NCBI RefSeq assembly: GCF_029893085.1
Contig: NZ_JARXWI010000005.1
Span: 186,001 to 250,000 of the forward strand
Source: Parabacteroides sp. PFB2-10
Lineage (GTDB): Bacteria; Bacteroidota; Bacteroidia; Bacteroidales; Tannerellaceae
Direction: 5' to 3'
Length of the DNA: 64,000 bases
Numbering within the stretch: the first letter of the stretch is position 1; the number at the start of each line of letters is the position of its first letter. Made by a program: the position numbers and the translations under genes. Positions 37,741 through 46,989 of the stretch are shown here, piece after piece. The notes under the pieces are model-generated. The model saw only the letters and a list, made by a program, of their open reading frames with translations, was not told the DNA's origin and searched no databases.

Positions 37741-37770
37741 TTGTGTAGTTATTAGAAAATCGTACTTTTG
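37740..37770 (+). promoter_or_regulatory. folP promoter (-33/-7)
   Basis: TTTG (37740-37743), a 19-base spacer and TACTTTTG (37763-37770) form a full Bacteroidetes consensus promoter, 16 bases before the folP ATG. Its -33 box touches the end of element C. Confidence 0.75.
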
Positions 37771-37786
37771 TGCAAAACGAAAAGAG

Positions 37787-38629
37787 ATGATTGATAAGAC
37801 GCTCAATCTGAATGGCAAATTGGTTCCACTGACTACTCCGTTGGTCATGGGTATTCTTAATGTGACGCCCGACTCTTTTTATGCCGACAGCCGGAAACAA
37901 ACGGAAAAATCAATCGAAGAACGCATCCAGACCATCTATCGGGAAGGAGGCGAGATCATCGACCTGGGAGGCTATTCTTCCCGCCCCGACGCCGTAGAGG
38001 TGACCGCCAAAGAGGAGATGCAACGCCTGAGGTTTGCCCTCGACATTATCAACAAACACTATCCGGAAGCCATCGTGTCGGTCGACACTTTCCGCGCGGA
38101 TATCGTCCGGGAGTGTGTGGAAAAACATGGCGTGGCGATCATCAACGATATCTCCGGCGGGCAAATAGACAAAGCGATGTTCCAGACGGTGGCCGAACTG
38201 AACGTACCGTATATCCTGATGCACATGCGGGGAACACCTCAAACCATGCAGCAGTTCACCACCTACCGGGATATGATGGAAGAAATTATGCTTTATTTCT
38301 CTGAAAAAGTCAATCAACTGCGCCTGCTGGGCGTCAACGATATTATCCTGGATCCCGGCTTTGGTTTTAGCAAAACGACTGAGCAGAATTACGAGCTGAT
38401 GGCTCATCTCGACGAATTTGCCTCGTTCGACCTGCCTCTTTTGGTTGGGATCTCCCGCAAAAGCATGATCTACCGCTTCTTCGGAGGAACGCCCGCGGAG
38501 AGCCTCAACGGCACATCCATACTCAACACCTACGCCCTGTTGCACGGCGCCAACATTCTCCGTGTACACGACGTAAAAGAAGCGGTCGAAGCGGTTAAGA
38601 TAATTGGGAAATTGAAAATTGAAAGTTGA
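37787..38629 (+). CDS. folP: dihydropteroate synthase
   Basis: A 280-residue enzyme that condenses p-aminobenzoate with dihydropterin pyrophosphate in folate synthesis; it is the sulfonamide target. Signatures are MGILNVTPDSFY (about residues 22-33), IIDLGGYSSRP (58-68) and DPGFGFSKT (190-198). It is followed 25 bases later by the diadenylate cyclase gene, a pairing common in Bacteroidetes. Confidence 0.96.
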   Translation: MIDKTLNLNGKLVPLTTPLVMGILNVTPDSFYADSRKQTEKSIEERIQTIYREGGEIIDLGGYSSRPDAVEVTAKEEMQRLRFALDIINKHYPEAIVSVDTFRADIVRECVEKHGVAIINDISGGQIDKAMFQTVAELNVPYILMHMRGTPQTMQQFTTYRDMMEEIMLYFSEKVNQLRLLGVNDIILDPGFGFSKTTEQNYELMAHLDEFASFDLPLLVGISRKSMIYRFFGGTPAESLNGTSILNTYALLHGANILRVHDVKEAVEAVKIIGKLKIES

Positions 38630-38654
38630 TAATTCATAATTCATAATTGACACC

Positions 38655-39440
38655 ATGTGGATAGACTTCGGCATAAAAGACCTTATTGATGTATTGATGG
38701 TAGCCTTCTTCCTCTACCAGATCTATAAACTGATGAAGAATTCCGGTTCCCTGGCGCTGTTCAGTGGCATCGTTTCTTTCTTGGTGATATGGATCCTGAT
38801 CTCCCAGGTGTTGGAAATGAAGCTGATGGGGTCTATCTTAGATAAGTTTATCAGTGTCGGCTTCTTAGTTTTAGTCATTTTGTTTCAGGACGAGATACGG
38901 CGCTTCCTCTTAGCCGTTGGTTCGCATAAAGGTTGGAAATTCATCAGCAATCTCTTTTCACGCAAAGGCGATGGCGAGGAAAATAAGGTGAAATATGTTG
39001 CGCCGGTGGTATTGGCCTGCATGAATATGGCGCGCAAAAAGACCGGTGCCCTGATTGTTATCCAGCAAGACGTCGATCTTTCGGTCTATATTCATACCGG
39101 AGAGATGTTCAACGCAGATGTAAACGCGCGACTGATAGAAAATATTTTCTTCAAGAACAGCCCATTGCACGATGGTGCTATGATTATTGCCGACAACCGG
39201 ATCAAAGCGGCCGGTTGCATCCTGCCGGTAGCCCAAAACGCCACACTGCCCAAGGATATGGGACTTCGTCACCGTTCCGCATTCGGCATGTCGCTCGAAA
39301 CGGATGCCTTTATTGTGATTGTTTCCGAAGAGAGAGGGAAAATATCGGTCGCCCAAAATGGAAAAATAGCTGTAAATGTCTCCGCGGAAGACCTTCAACA
39401 AATTCTTTCCGGCGAAAAAGAGGTGATTAACTTTAGTTAA
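38655..39440 (+). CDS. cdaA: diadenylate cyclase (c-di-AMP synthase)
   Basis: A 261-residue membrane-bound DAC-domain enzyme that makes cyclic di-AMP from two ATP. Three N-terminal transmembrane helices (about residues 8-85) precede the catalytic domain with the DGA motif (PLHDGAMII, near 172) and RHR motif (GLRHRSAFG, near 204). It is probably co-transcribed with folP. Confidence 0.94.
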   Translation: MWIDFGIKDLIDVLMVAFFLYQIYKLMKNSGSLALFSGIVSFLVIWILISQVLEMKLMGSILDKFISVGFLVLVILFQDEIRRFLLAVGSHKGWKFISNLFSRKGDGEENKVKYVAPVVLACMNMARKKTGALIVIQQDVDLSVYIHTGEMFNADVNARLIENIFFKNSPLHDGAMIIADNRIKAAGCILPVAQNATLPKDMGLRHRSAFGMSLETDAFIVIVSEERGKISVAQNGKIAVNVSAEDLQQILSGEKEVINFS

Positions 39441-39510
39441 AACTTCTGAAATTGCCAACTTGTATTGATAATTTATCGCTCATTTTGCAAACTCAATATA
39501 GCAGAATGAG

Positions 39511-39518
39511 TACCTTTG
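39511..39518 (+). promoter_or_regulatory. -7 box of pta-ackA promoter
   Basis: TACCTTTG, 52 bases before the pta ATG. A TTTG lies at 39484-39487 with a longer-than-usual 23-base spacer. Confidence 0.55.
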
Positions 39519-39570
39519 TCGACAAATCAGGCTTACATGTATTAATAAATATAAAAAAATCTCATTTGTC

Positions 39571-40584
39571 ATGGATTTAATGCAAGACATTATCGAACGC
39601 GCTAAAGCTAACAAACAACGCATCGTGCTTCCGGAAGGAACGGAAGAAAGAACCCTTATCGCAGCAGACCAATTGCTGCGCGACGGAGTAGCTCACATTA
39701 TTTTATTGGGTAACCCGAAAGAGATCACCGCCCTGGCGTCTCAGTACAAATTGGAAAACATTGATAAAGCAACGATTGTTAACCCGCTTGACCATGCCAA
39801 AAAAGAGGACTACATCAACCTTTTGGTTGAACTTCGCCAGAAAAAGGGTATGACTCCCGAGAAGGCAGCCGTGTTGGTGGAAGATCCTCTGTATCTGGCC
39901 TGCTTGATGATCAAAGCAGGTGATGCCGACGGTGAAATCGCTGGCGCCCAGAACACCACCGGAGATGTGTTGCGCCCCGCGCTTCAGATTATCAAAACAG
40001 CACCGGGTATCAGCGTTGTTTCCGGCGCCTTCCTGATGTTCGTTCAGGACAAGAGCTACGGAAAAGACGGCGTATTGGTATTTGCCGACTGCGCTGTGAT
40101 GCCGAATCCGAATGCGAAAGAGCTGGCGGAGATTGCTGTCGCTACGGCACGCACCGCACGTGACATCGTAGGTGTTGACCCACGCGTTGCTATGTTGAGC
40201 TTCTCAACCAAAGGAAGTGCATCGCACGAGATGGTCGACAAGGTGGTAGAAGCGACTCGCCTGGCGCAGGAGATGGCACCTGAATTTAAGATCGATGGCG
40301 ATTTGCAAGCAGACGCCGCCCTGATCGCTTCTGTCGGATCGAAGAAAGCGCCGGGAAGCGAAATAGCCGGCCAGGCCAATGTGCTTGTATTCCCCTCACT
40401 CGAGGTGGGCAACATTGCCTATAAACTGGTTCAGCGCCTGGGCAATGCCGAAGCGGTAGGCCCGATCCTGCAAGGCATGGGAGCGCCGGTGAACGACCTG
40501 TCGCGCGGATGTTCCGTAGATGATATTTACAAAATGGTAGCGATTGCCAGCAACCAGGCGATAGGACTTAAATCAGCCCAATAA
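39571..40584 (+). CDS. pta: phosphate acetyltransferase
   Basis: A 337-residue short-form phosphotransacetylase that interconverts acetyl-CoA and acetyl phosphate. Family blocks are IVLPEGTEERTLIAADQL near residue 18 and NVLVFPSLEVGNIAYKL near 270. It is followed 27 bases later by ackA. The two form the fermentative acetate pathway. Confidence 0.96.
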   Translation: MDLMQDIIERAKANKQRIVLPEGTEERTLIAADQLLRDGVAHIILLGNPKEITALASQYKLENIDKATIVNPLDHAKKEDYINLLVELRQKKGMTPEKAAVLVEDPLYLACLMIKAGDADGEIAGAQNTTGDVLRPALQIIKTAPGISVVSGAFLMFVQDKSYGKDGVLVFADCAVMPNPNAKELAEIAVATARTARDIVGVDPRVAMLSFSTKGSASHEMVDKVVEATRLAQEMAPEFKIDGDLQADAALIASVGSKKAPGSEIAGQANVLVFPSLEVGNIAYKLVQRLGNAEAVGPILQGMGAPVNDLSRGCSVDDIYKMVAIASNQAIGLKSAQ

Positions 40585-40611
40585 CAACGGATCTAAAACA
40601 ATCAAAATAAG

Positions 40612-41814
40612 ATGAAGATATTAGTATTAAATTGCGGAAGTTCTTCCGTGAAGTACAAACTGTACGACATGGAAAGCCATGATGTCATGGCACAGGGAGG
40701 TGTTGAAAAATTAGGTTTACCGGGATCATTCCTGAAGTTCACCCAGCCAAACGGCGAGAAGGTCGTACTGGAAAAGGAACTGCCGGAGCACACGATTGCC
40801 ATCGAGTTTATCCTGAGCATTCTCACCGATGAGAAATATGGCTGCATCAAATCGTATGAAGAGATTGACGCCGTTGGCCACCGTGTGGTTCATGGCGCGG
40901 AAGAATTCAGCAGCAGCGTACGGATCACGCCGGAGGTAATCGGCAAAATGGTGGAATGTATCGACCTGGCTCCACTACATAACCCCCCCAACCTGAAAGG
41001 GATCCGCGCTATGGAAACCCTGTTGCCGGGCGTACCCCAGGTAGGTGTGTTCGATACAGCCTTCCATCAGACGATGCCCGACTACGCCTATATGTACGGA
41101 CTTCCCTACTCCTATTATAAGAAATACGGCATACGCCGTTACGGTTTCCACGGGACGAGTCATCGCTACGTGTCGAAACGGGCTTGTGAAGTGTTGGGAG
41201 TGCCTTACGAAGAACAACGCATCATCACGGCTCACATCGGTAACGGCGGTTCTATCGCCGCCGTAAAGAACGGCAAGAGCATCGATACCTCTATGGGACT
41301 TACGCCGGTAGAAGGGCTGTTGATGGGTACCCGTTGCGGTGATATCGACGCCGGTGCGCTGTCGTTCCTGATGGGCAAAGAGAACTTAGACGCGAATGGT
41401 CTGTCGGATCTGATCAACAAACGCAGTGGTGTTTGGGGATTGTCGGGTATTTCTTCCGATATGCGCGAGATAGAAGCAGCCGTAGCCGAAGGAGATCGCC
41501 GTGCTACCTTGGCATTGAACGTCTACAACTACCGCATCAAGAAATACGTAGGGGCATACGCAGCTGCCATGGGTGGTTGTGACATCCTGGTATTCACCGG
41601 CGGTGTGGGCGAGAACCAATGGGCGACACGCGAATATGTATGCCGTGATATGGAATACATGGGCTTGAAATTTGATGTAGAGAAAAACGATGGAATGCGT
41701 GGGGAAGAGATGGTAATCAGCACGCCGGATAGTAAGGTTACGGTGATTGTCGTACCTACAGACGAAGAATATACGATTGCTTCCGATACGTTGGAAATCC
41801 TGAAAAATAACTAA
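40612..41814 (+). CDS. ackA: acetate kinase
   Basis: A 400-residue enzyme that makes acetate and ATP from acetyl phosphate and ADP. It begins MKILVLNCGSSSVKYKLYD. Further family motifs are GHRVVHG near residue 88, FHGTSHRYVS near 179 and FTGGVGEN near 325. It is co-transcribed with pta and followed by a terminator. Confidence 0.98.
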   Translation: MKILVLNCGSSSVKYKLYDMESHDVMAQGGVEKLGLPGSFLKFTQPNGEKVVLEKELPEHTIAIEFILSILTDEKYGCIKSYEEIDAVGHRVVHGAEEFSSSVRITPEVIGKMVECIDLAPLHNPPNLKGIRAMETLLPGVPQVGVFDTAFHQTMPDYAYMYGLPYSYYKKYGIRRYGFHGTSHRYVSKRACEVLGVPYEEQRIITAHIGNGGSIAAVKNGKSIDTSMGLTPVEGLLMGTRCGDIDAGALSFLMGKENLDANGLSDLINKRSGVWGLSGISSDMREIEAAVAEGDRRATLALNVYNYRIKKYVGAYAAAMGGCDILVFTGGVGENQWATREYVCRDMEYMGLKFDVEKNDGMRGEEMVISTPDSKVTVIVVPTDEEYTIASDTLEILKNN

Positions 41815-41856
41815 TCCTTCTTCACAGCTTACAACAAAACATTAGGATTAGTGTTT

Positions 41857-41890
41857 AAACTGCTCTGGCATCAGCCGGAGCAGTTTTTTT
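41857..41890 (+). terminator. terminator of pta-ackA
   Basis: A 13-bp stem (41857-41869 / 41874-41886, one G-T wobble) with loop ATCA is followed by a T-run. It can also serve the convergent lpxH gene. Confidence 0.85.
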
Positions 41891-42659
41891 ATGCCTCTTC
41901 TTCGAACTGCTTCAGGGCGAGTGTCTCGCCATCCCACTCCACGTATGAGAAAAGATGCATCCAATCGCCAACCACCAATACGCGGGAGGTGCGGCTAAGC
42001 ATCAGGTCGAGCATGATATGACGATGCCCAAAAAGGAAGAAATTAATTTCAGGATGGGTTTTCAGGTATTCTTTGGCAAAAGCAACCAGGTATTCCGCTT
42101 CTTCGCCGGCATAGGCTTCACTGTTCTTTTCTTTGAGACCCTTTTTGCGGCTGTTCAGCGACCAGCCTAAGGCAAAGCCAAATGTCCAGCGGGGATGAAC
42201 GCTTCCATACAACCATTGAGCGAAGCGGTTACGGAAAAGCGAACGAATAAAACGGAAAGAACGGCTGCGATAATCTACCTCATCACCATGGGCCAGAAAG
42301 AAATATTTGCCCAATAGCTCGACAGTAACCGGTTCCCGGTGGATAATAGCGCCTATCTCCTTCGGCAGGTAGTCGAACATCCAGATATCATGGTTGCCAA
42401 TAAAGATATGTATTTCTATGCCGCTGTCGGAGAGTTCCGCCAGCTTCCCGAGGAAACGGGTAAAGCCTTTGGGTACAACATATTTGTATTCGTACCAGTA
42501 ATCAAACATATCGCCCAATAACCAAACGGCGGAAGCATCCGCTTTGATACTATCCAACCAACGCACCAGCTTCTTTTCAACAGCCAATGGGTCTTTGTGG
42601 AACCGGGCGCCCAGGTGGGCATCGGCCGCGAAATAGATCTTCTTACACACACCTTCCAT
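41889..42659 (-). CDS. lpxH: UDP-2,3-diacylglucosamine diphosphatase
   Basis: A 256-residue metallophosphoesterase of the LpxH type, which removes UMP from UDP-2,3-diacylglucosamine in lipid A synthesis. Metal-binding motifs are AADAHLGA (near residue 12), LLGDMFD (near 49), FIGNHD (near 85) and FGHRH (near 209). It is translated after the MIP18-like gene, ten bases apart. Confidence 0.88.
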   Translation of the reverse strand: MEGVCKKIYFAADAHLGARFHKDPLAVEKKLVRWLDSIKADASAVWLLGDMFDYWYEYKYVVPKGFTRFLGKLAELSDSGIEIHIFIGNHDIWMFDYLPKEIGAIIHREPVTVELLGKYFFLAHGDEVDYRSRSFRFIRSLFRNRFAQWLYGSVHPRWTFGFALGWSLNSRKKGLKEKNSEAYAGEEAEYLVAFAKEYLKTHPEINFFLFGHRHIMLDLMLSRTSRVLVVGDWMHLFSYVEWDGETLALKQFEEEA

Positions 42660-42669
42660 GACGATCCGT

Positions 42670-42987
42670 TTAGAGGAAACCCAGTTCCAGTTTGGCCTCT
42701 TCCGTCATCATATCCTTATCCCAGGGCGGTTCGAAAACCAAATTGACATCGACGCTCTTTACGCCTTCTACCGATTCGACCCGCATACGCACATCTTCCA
42801 CAATAAAATCGGCCACCGGACAGCCGGGCGCCGTCAGGGTCATATCGATCGTCACATGCTTGTCGTCGTCTATATCTATCTTATATATCAATCCCAAATC
42901 GTATACATTCACCGGTATCTCCGGGTCGTATACCGTCTTCAGCATCGATACGATCTTTTCTTCTGTTTGGAGGAATTCGTTATCCAT
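42670..42987 (-). CDS. MIP18/SufT-like (DUF59) iron-sulfur assembly protein
   Basis: A 105-residue MIP18-domain protein. The conserved features are DPEIPVNVYDLGLIY (about residues 20-34) and the Cys in TAPGCPVAD near residue 56. Relatives help mature or insert iron-sulfur clusters, and the Cys is thought to bind one. It lies between radC and lpxH. A TATCTTTG -7 box is at 43007-43014. Confidence 0.85.
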   Translation of the reverse strand: MDNEFLQTEEKIVSMLKTVYDPEIPVNVYDLGLIYKIDIDDDKHVTIDMTLTAPGCPVADFIVEDVRMRVESVEGVKSVDVNLVFEPPWDKDMMTEEAKLELGFL

Positions 42988-43006
42988 AACCTTATCGTTT
43001 TATATG

Positions 43007-43014
43007 CAAAGATA
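43007..43014 (-). promoter_or_regulatory. -7 box upstream of the MIP18-lpxH pair
   Basis: TATCTTTG on the minus strand, 20 bases upstream of the MIP18-like start and just after the radC stop. Confidence 0.5.
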
Positions 43015-43024
43015 TAATTTATTA

Positions 43025-43723
43025 TCACAATCGCCCCTCATCGGCATAGCTGTAATAGCCGTTGTCGGCTATAATGATATGATCCAACAGGGAGATACCT
43101 ATCAGCCCGGCGGACTTCTTTAGGCGTTCGGTCAACAGATCATCATGGGGGCTTGCCACCCTGCTTCCGGAGGGGTGGTTGTGGTAAAGAACAATACCGG
43201 AAGCCAGGCCAATGATGGCTTCTTTCAGGATCAGACGCAGATCGGCCACCGTTTCTGTTGTACCGCCCTGACTCACCTTTACCTTTCCGATCACCTTTCC
43301 CGCGCGGTTAGTCAACGCTACCCATAATTCTTCATGGGGCAGATCGCAAAGCACGGGGTGCATCAGTCGATAAGCATCCTGACTGCATTGGATAATAGGC
43401 CGTTGGGGCACATCCGATGCCCCGCGGCGCTTACCCAATTCCAGGGCAGCAATAATGGCCACCCCTTTGGCTTCTCCTATTCCTTTGAATGTAGCAACAA
43501 GCTCTTTTACCGTCAGCTTCCCCAGGCTATTCAGATTATGATCTACATAAAGCAGTATCCGTTTAGCCAGATCCACCGCCGACTCTTCCGCATGCCCCGA
43601 ACCGATCAGAATGGCCAGCAGCTCCGCGTCCGTGAGCATGGCAGCGCCTTTGGTAAGCATTTTCTCCCGCGGGCGGTCTTCTTCCGCCCATTTCTTGATA
43701 GAAATAGACTGGTTGGTTTTCAT
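43025..43723 (-). CDS. radC: RadC family JAB-domain protein
   Basis: A 232-residue RadC-type protein with N-terminal helix-hairpin-helix (FKGIGEAKGVAIIAALELG) and C-terminal JAMM domain (LYHNHPSGSRVASPHD). The JAMM metal ligands are present. RadC's role is unsettled despite the repair name. It lies 44 bases downstream of efp. Confidence 0.92.
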   Translation of the reverse strand: MKTNQSISIKKWAEEDRPREKMLTKGAAMLTDAELLAILIGSGHAEESAVDLAKRILLYVDHNLNSLGKLTVKELVATFKGIGEAKGVAIIAALELGKRRGASDVPQRPIIQCSQDAYRLMHPVLCDLPHEELWVALTNRAGKVIGKVKVSQGGTTETVADLRLILKEAIIGLASGIVLYHNHPSGSRVASPHDDLLTERLKKSAGLIGISLLDHIIIADNGYYSYADEGRL

Positions 43724-43767
43724 AGTAGGTGTTGGTTTGATTTGTGTAATACGAGATCTCTCGTCGA

Positions 43768-44334
43768 TTACTCTTTCGAGCGGCCTACATACGAGCCGTC
43801 ACGGGTATCGATTTCAATCTTTTCGCCTTCGTTGATGAAAAGAGGAACCCGCACTTCCGCACCGGTCTCAACCGTAGCCGGTTTCAAGGTGTTGGTTGCT
43901 GTATCTCCCTTCACACCGGGCTCTGTATAGGTCACTTCCAAAACCACGTGAGCGGGCAGTTCGCAGGTCAGGATTGTCTCGCTGGCAGCATGCACCATCG
44001 CTTCTACCATGTCGCCCTCTTTCAGGAACTGAACACCGGTAATGCTTTCGCCCGGAATAGAGATCTGCTCGAATGTTTCGGGATGCATAAAGTTATGCCC
44101 CATTTCATCTTTGTAAAGGAATTGGTATGGACGGCGTTCGATACGTACCTCTTCAACCTTCACGCCCGAGTTCCAGGTTTTATCCAATACACGCCCTGTA
44201 GTTACGTTTTTCAGTTTCGTACGCACAAAAGCCGGTCCTTTTCCTGGTTTTACATGAAGAAATTCAACGATAAAGAAATAGTTTCCATCAATATCGAGAC
44301 ACATTCCGTTTCTAAAATCAGCTGTCGTTGCCAT
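43768..44334 (-). CDS. efp: translation elongation factor P
   Basis: A 188-residue EF-P that relieves ribosome stalling at polyproline. The three-domain length is standard. The loop that carries the modified residue reads VKPGKGPAF, with the tip Lys near residue 32. Upstream is a TACCTTTG -7 box at 44377-44384. Confidence 0.97.
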   Translation of the reverse strand: MATTADFRNGMCLDIDGNYFFIVEFLHVKPGKGPAFVRTKLKNVTTGRVLDKTWNSGVKVEEVRIERRPYQFLYKDEMGHNFMHPETFEQISIPGESITGVQFLKEGDMVEAMVHAASETILTCELPAHVVLEVTYTEPGVKGDTATNTLKPATVETGAEVRVPLFINEGEKIEIDTRDGSYVGRSKE

Positions 44335-44376
44335 ATAAGTCTATTATATTTTAATTAATAATTTTTCGATAGGCTG

Positions 44377-44384
44377 CAAAGGTA
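44377..44384 (-). promoter_or_regulatory. -7 box of efp promoter
   Basis: TACCTTTG on the minus strand, 42 bases upstream of the efp start. Confidence 0.5.
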
Positions 44385-44560
44385 GTGTATTCCTGCTAAA
44401 TACGCAAGAAAGGGATCACTGCAGAATGTGGTGGATCTGAAATATAAAGGAGAAGATACTATCTAAAATGACAAAAGGGGAACCGACATCACGTCGCCAC
44501 CCCTCCCTTAACTTAAACGCCAAAACTAAATCTAAACAAAAAACACAAATAATGATATCT

Positions 44561-45064
44561 TTACTTATTGTTATTCTTATTTTGCTCTCTCCTGTGGCCT
44601 TCACCTCTCGGACCACCTTCCTGCATAATTTGCCGGGCAAACTTCAATTCGGCTTCCCGGTATTTATAGAGTTTTTCCGGAGAAAGTATCTTTTTAAACT
44701 TTTCATAATACTCTTTTTCCAGCTGAGCCTCTTTTATTGCTACCTCTGTGCAAATATCAATCACCTTGGAATACTCTTCCGCTGTTGGACTCTTTTTTGT
44801 CTCTATACCTCTGGAATGCATCCGGCACTCATGCCCTACTTCAAATTTTTTCCACCGCAATTCATCACATAAAGGAATAAACGCAGCTGCTTCTTCCGGG
44901 GTTAATCCCATTTCAGCAGTTATGAACGCATTTCGCTTAGCCTCAAAGGCTTCCCGCATAGCATTCCGATTGTCTCTGCCCCCTTGATTGTTTTGCTGTG
45001 CACAAAGGTCAAAAGAGAACAACACAGAAATTGCGACAAATGTAACAATAAATATCTTATTCAT
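44561..45064 (-). CDS. exported Spy/CpxP-like hypothetical protein
   Basis: A 167-residue protein with signal peptide (about residues 1-22, ending DLCAQ). The mature part is charged, mostly helical and rich in Glu, Lys and Arg, with a LTPEEAAAF motif near residue 54 and a basic Asn/Arg tail. The layout recalls periplasmic Spy/CpxP chaperone-like proteins, but the match is by look only. It is the third gene of a leftward operon after an ECF sigma gene and a small membrane protein gene. Confidence 0.65.
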   Translation of the reverse strand: MNKIFIVTFVAISVLFSFDLCAQQNNQGGRDNRNAMREAFEAKRNAFITAEMGLTPEEAAAFIPLCDELRWKKFEVGHECRMHSRGIETKKSPTAEEYSKVIDICTEVAIKEAQLEKEYYEKFKKILSPEKLYKYREAELKFARQIMQEGGPRGEGHRREQNKNNNK

Positions 45065-45112
45065 ACAAATAATATTACAAAAATATGTAAAAAACCCTGT
45101 TTCGTTGTCACT

Positions 45113-45514
45113 TTATTCAGAAAACTGCATTTCTTCTGCCAATATATAGCTGGCATATGTATTTTCTATATAATCCCAATACTCTTCCTCTTCATCATAG
45201 TATTCTTCTTCCGGATAGAAGGAGTCCATGATAGTCGTATGCACCAATAAGGAGTCGGTCGCATGGCCATCACCCGTATCCGTCACATTCACTAAAGTGC
45301 GGAAAAACAGAAGCAAACCCAAAAACGCAGCCGCCATATACAACCAGGGACGAACACGCGCCATCATTGTCACCTGTCTGGGCTCTTCAATCTGTTCCGG
45401 CTGTTCGGGAAGCTGGCTCATGATCTGACTCGTCAGGTTTTCCAGGTAACCTTCAGGCACAGAAAACGGATTCATTTCCTTGAATTGATCCAGTTTATTA
45501 TCTTTCTTTTCCAT
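45113..45514 (-). CDS. small membrane protein, possible anti-sigma factor
   Basis: A 133-residue protein with one transmembrane segment (about residues 56-74), a cytoplasmic N-terminal part with NPFSVPEGYLENL, and a strongly acidic C-terminal tail rich in Glu and Tyr. The FxVPxGYFE/LE-type start is often seen in genes directly downstream of ECF sigma factors of Bacteroidetes. Gene position and topology suggest an anti-sigma role, not proven by any domain. Confidence 0.65.
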   Translation of the reverse strand: MEKKDNKLDQFKEMNPFSVPEGYLENLTSQIMSQLPEQPEQIEEPRQVTMMARVRPWLYMAAAFLGLLLFFRTLVNVTDTGDGHATDSLLVHTTIMDSFYPEEEYYDEEEEYWDYIENTYASYILAEEMQFSE

Positions 45515-45561
45515 AAGAAGCTATCTTTTCTGCATGTATGACAATCCGTACACGAAATGGT

Positions 45562-46113
45562 TTAAACATCTTTTGTTAAAAACTCCTCGATTTTTTTCAC
45601 CGCATGATGATAAGAGGCTTTTAAGGCGCCCACCGACGTGCCTAATATCTCCGACATATCATCATATTTCATCTCTTCATAATATTTCATCTGAAACACA
45701 AGCCGCTGCTTTTCCGGTAAACGCAATATAGCTTCCTGCAGTTTCATTTGCGCCTCATCTCCATCAAAATACTCGTCTCCCTTCAAGCGTTCCAATAGGA
45801 AAACATCCGTATCGTCCATGGATACATTGTTTTGGGAGCGCTGTTTATTAAGGAATGTAATGCATTCATTAATGGCAATCTTATACAGCCAGGTCGACAG
45901 CTTGGCCTCTCCCCGAAAATAATTAATATTCATCCACGCCTTCAGAAACGTATTTTGTAGTAAATCATTCGCATCATCATGATCCAACACCATCTTACGG
46001 ATCTGCCAATACAACTTCTCCCCGTAAGCGCTCACCACCTTTGCGAAAGCATTCCTCTGCTGATCCGGATCACGCAACTGCATCACAATTTCATCTTCAA
46101 TATATGGCTGCAT
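45562..46113 (-). CDS. ECF RNA polymerase sigma factor
   Basis: A 183-residue ECF sigma factor. Region 2 contains DDANDLLQNTFLKAWMN (about residues 45-61). Region 4 has RLPEKQRLVFQMKYYEEMKY and a helix-turn-helix with MSEILGTSVGALKASYH. It differs from the polysaccharide-locus sigma factor and is not next to a FecR gene. The partner is probably the membrane protein encoded 47 bases downstream. Confidence 0.92.
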   Translation of the reverse strand: MQPYIEDEIVMQLRDPDQQRNAFAKVVSAYGEKLYWQIRKMVLDHDDANDLLQNTFLKAWMNINYFRGEAKLSTWLYKIAINECITFLNKQRSQNNVSMDDTDVFLLERLKGDEYFDGDEAQMKLQEAILRLPEKQRLVFQMKYYEEMKYDDMSEILGTSVGALKASYHHAVKKIEEFLTKDV

Positions 46114-46141
46114 TATCTCTAATTTGGCATAAATATATACT

Positions 46142-46212
46142 TTTTAAATGAAGAATGAGGAATTTTTAAGAGACAATTCATCATTCTTCATCCTTCATTC
46201 TTTATTCTTCAT
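46142..46212. repeat. inverted AAGAATGA/TCATTCTT tandem repeats
   Basis: GAAGAATGAGGAATT (46149-46163) faces several TCATTCTTCAT-type units (46179-46212), giving a hairpin between the ECF sigma gene and the mazG stop. The style is the same as the other heptamer arrays. Confidence 0.5.
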
Positions 46213-46987
46213 TTTTCTTCGCCTCATTCCATATACGTTCCATCTCTTCCAAAGGCATCGCCTTTAGAGATTGTTCGCATTGATTGGCGTAAGCCTCCAG
46301 GTAATTAAATCGTTTGATAAACTTTTGATTCGTACGTTCCAGTGCATTGTCCGGATTGATTTTATACAGGCGTGCCGCGTTGATCAGGCTAAAGAAAAGA
46401 TCGCCAAATTCATCTTCCATGCGATTCGCATCCATCGCAGCGATCTCGGCCTTCAACTCACCAATCTCTTCCTGTACCTTATCCCACACCTGTTCGCGCT
46501 CATCCCAGTCGAAACCCACATTCCGGGCTTTGTCCTGTATACGGTGCGCTTTCACTATTGAAGGCAGCGCGGCAGGAACTCCTTCCAAGACGGTCTTATT
46601 TCCACCTTTTTCCTTCAACTTTATCTGCTCCCACGACTGCTCCACCTGTTGGGGCGTATTGGCCTCGTCGGTACCGAACACATGAGGATGACGGAATATC
46701 AGCTTCTTACACAAGGTATCACACACCTCTTTGATATCGAAAGCCCCTTTTTCCTCTCCAATCTTAGCATAAAACACAATATGAAGCAGCAGGTCTCCCA
46801 GCTCTTTCTTAATGCTCTCGTTATCATCCCGTATCAGGGCGTCACAGAGTTCGTAGGTTTCTTCTATCGTGTTAGAGCGCAAGCTCTCGTTGGTCTGCTT
46901 CCGATCCCACGGGCACTTCTCCCGCAGTTCATCCATAATGTCGAGCAGTTGCCCGAAGGCTTTCATCTGTTCTTCTCTTCCAGTCAT
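46202..46987 (-). CDS. mazG: nucleoside triphosphate pyrophosphohydrolase MazG
   Basis: A 261-residue all-alpha NTP pyrophosphohydrolase that hydrolyses NTPs to NMPs and pyrophosphate. The N-terminal catalytic repeat has ELREKCPWDRKQTNESLR and EETYELCDA with the EExxE-type metal site. A second repeat follows (EIGELKAEI ... EDEFGDLFFSLIN). The start is two bases from the dsbD stop, so it is co-transcribed. Confidence 0.94.
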   Translation of the reverse strand: MTGREEQMKAFGQLLDIMDELREKCPWDRKQTNESLRSNTIEETYELCDALIRDDNESIKKELGDLLLHIVFYAKIGEEKGAFDIKEVCDTLCKKLIFRHPHVFGTDEANTPQQVEQSWEQIKLKEKGGNKTVLEGVPAALPSIVKAHRIQDKARNVGFDWDEREQVWDKVQEEIGELKAEIAAMDANRMEDEFGDLFFSLINAARLYKINPDNALERTNQKFIKRFNYLEAYANQCEQSLKAMPLEEMERIWNEAKKNEE

Positions 46988-46989
46988 CT

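Larger units (their letters stand above)
37428..37786. other. divergent intergenic region between murF and folP
   Basis: The 359 bases contain a murF -7 box, dispersed element C and the folP promoter. No gene is seen. Confidence 0.6.
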
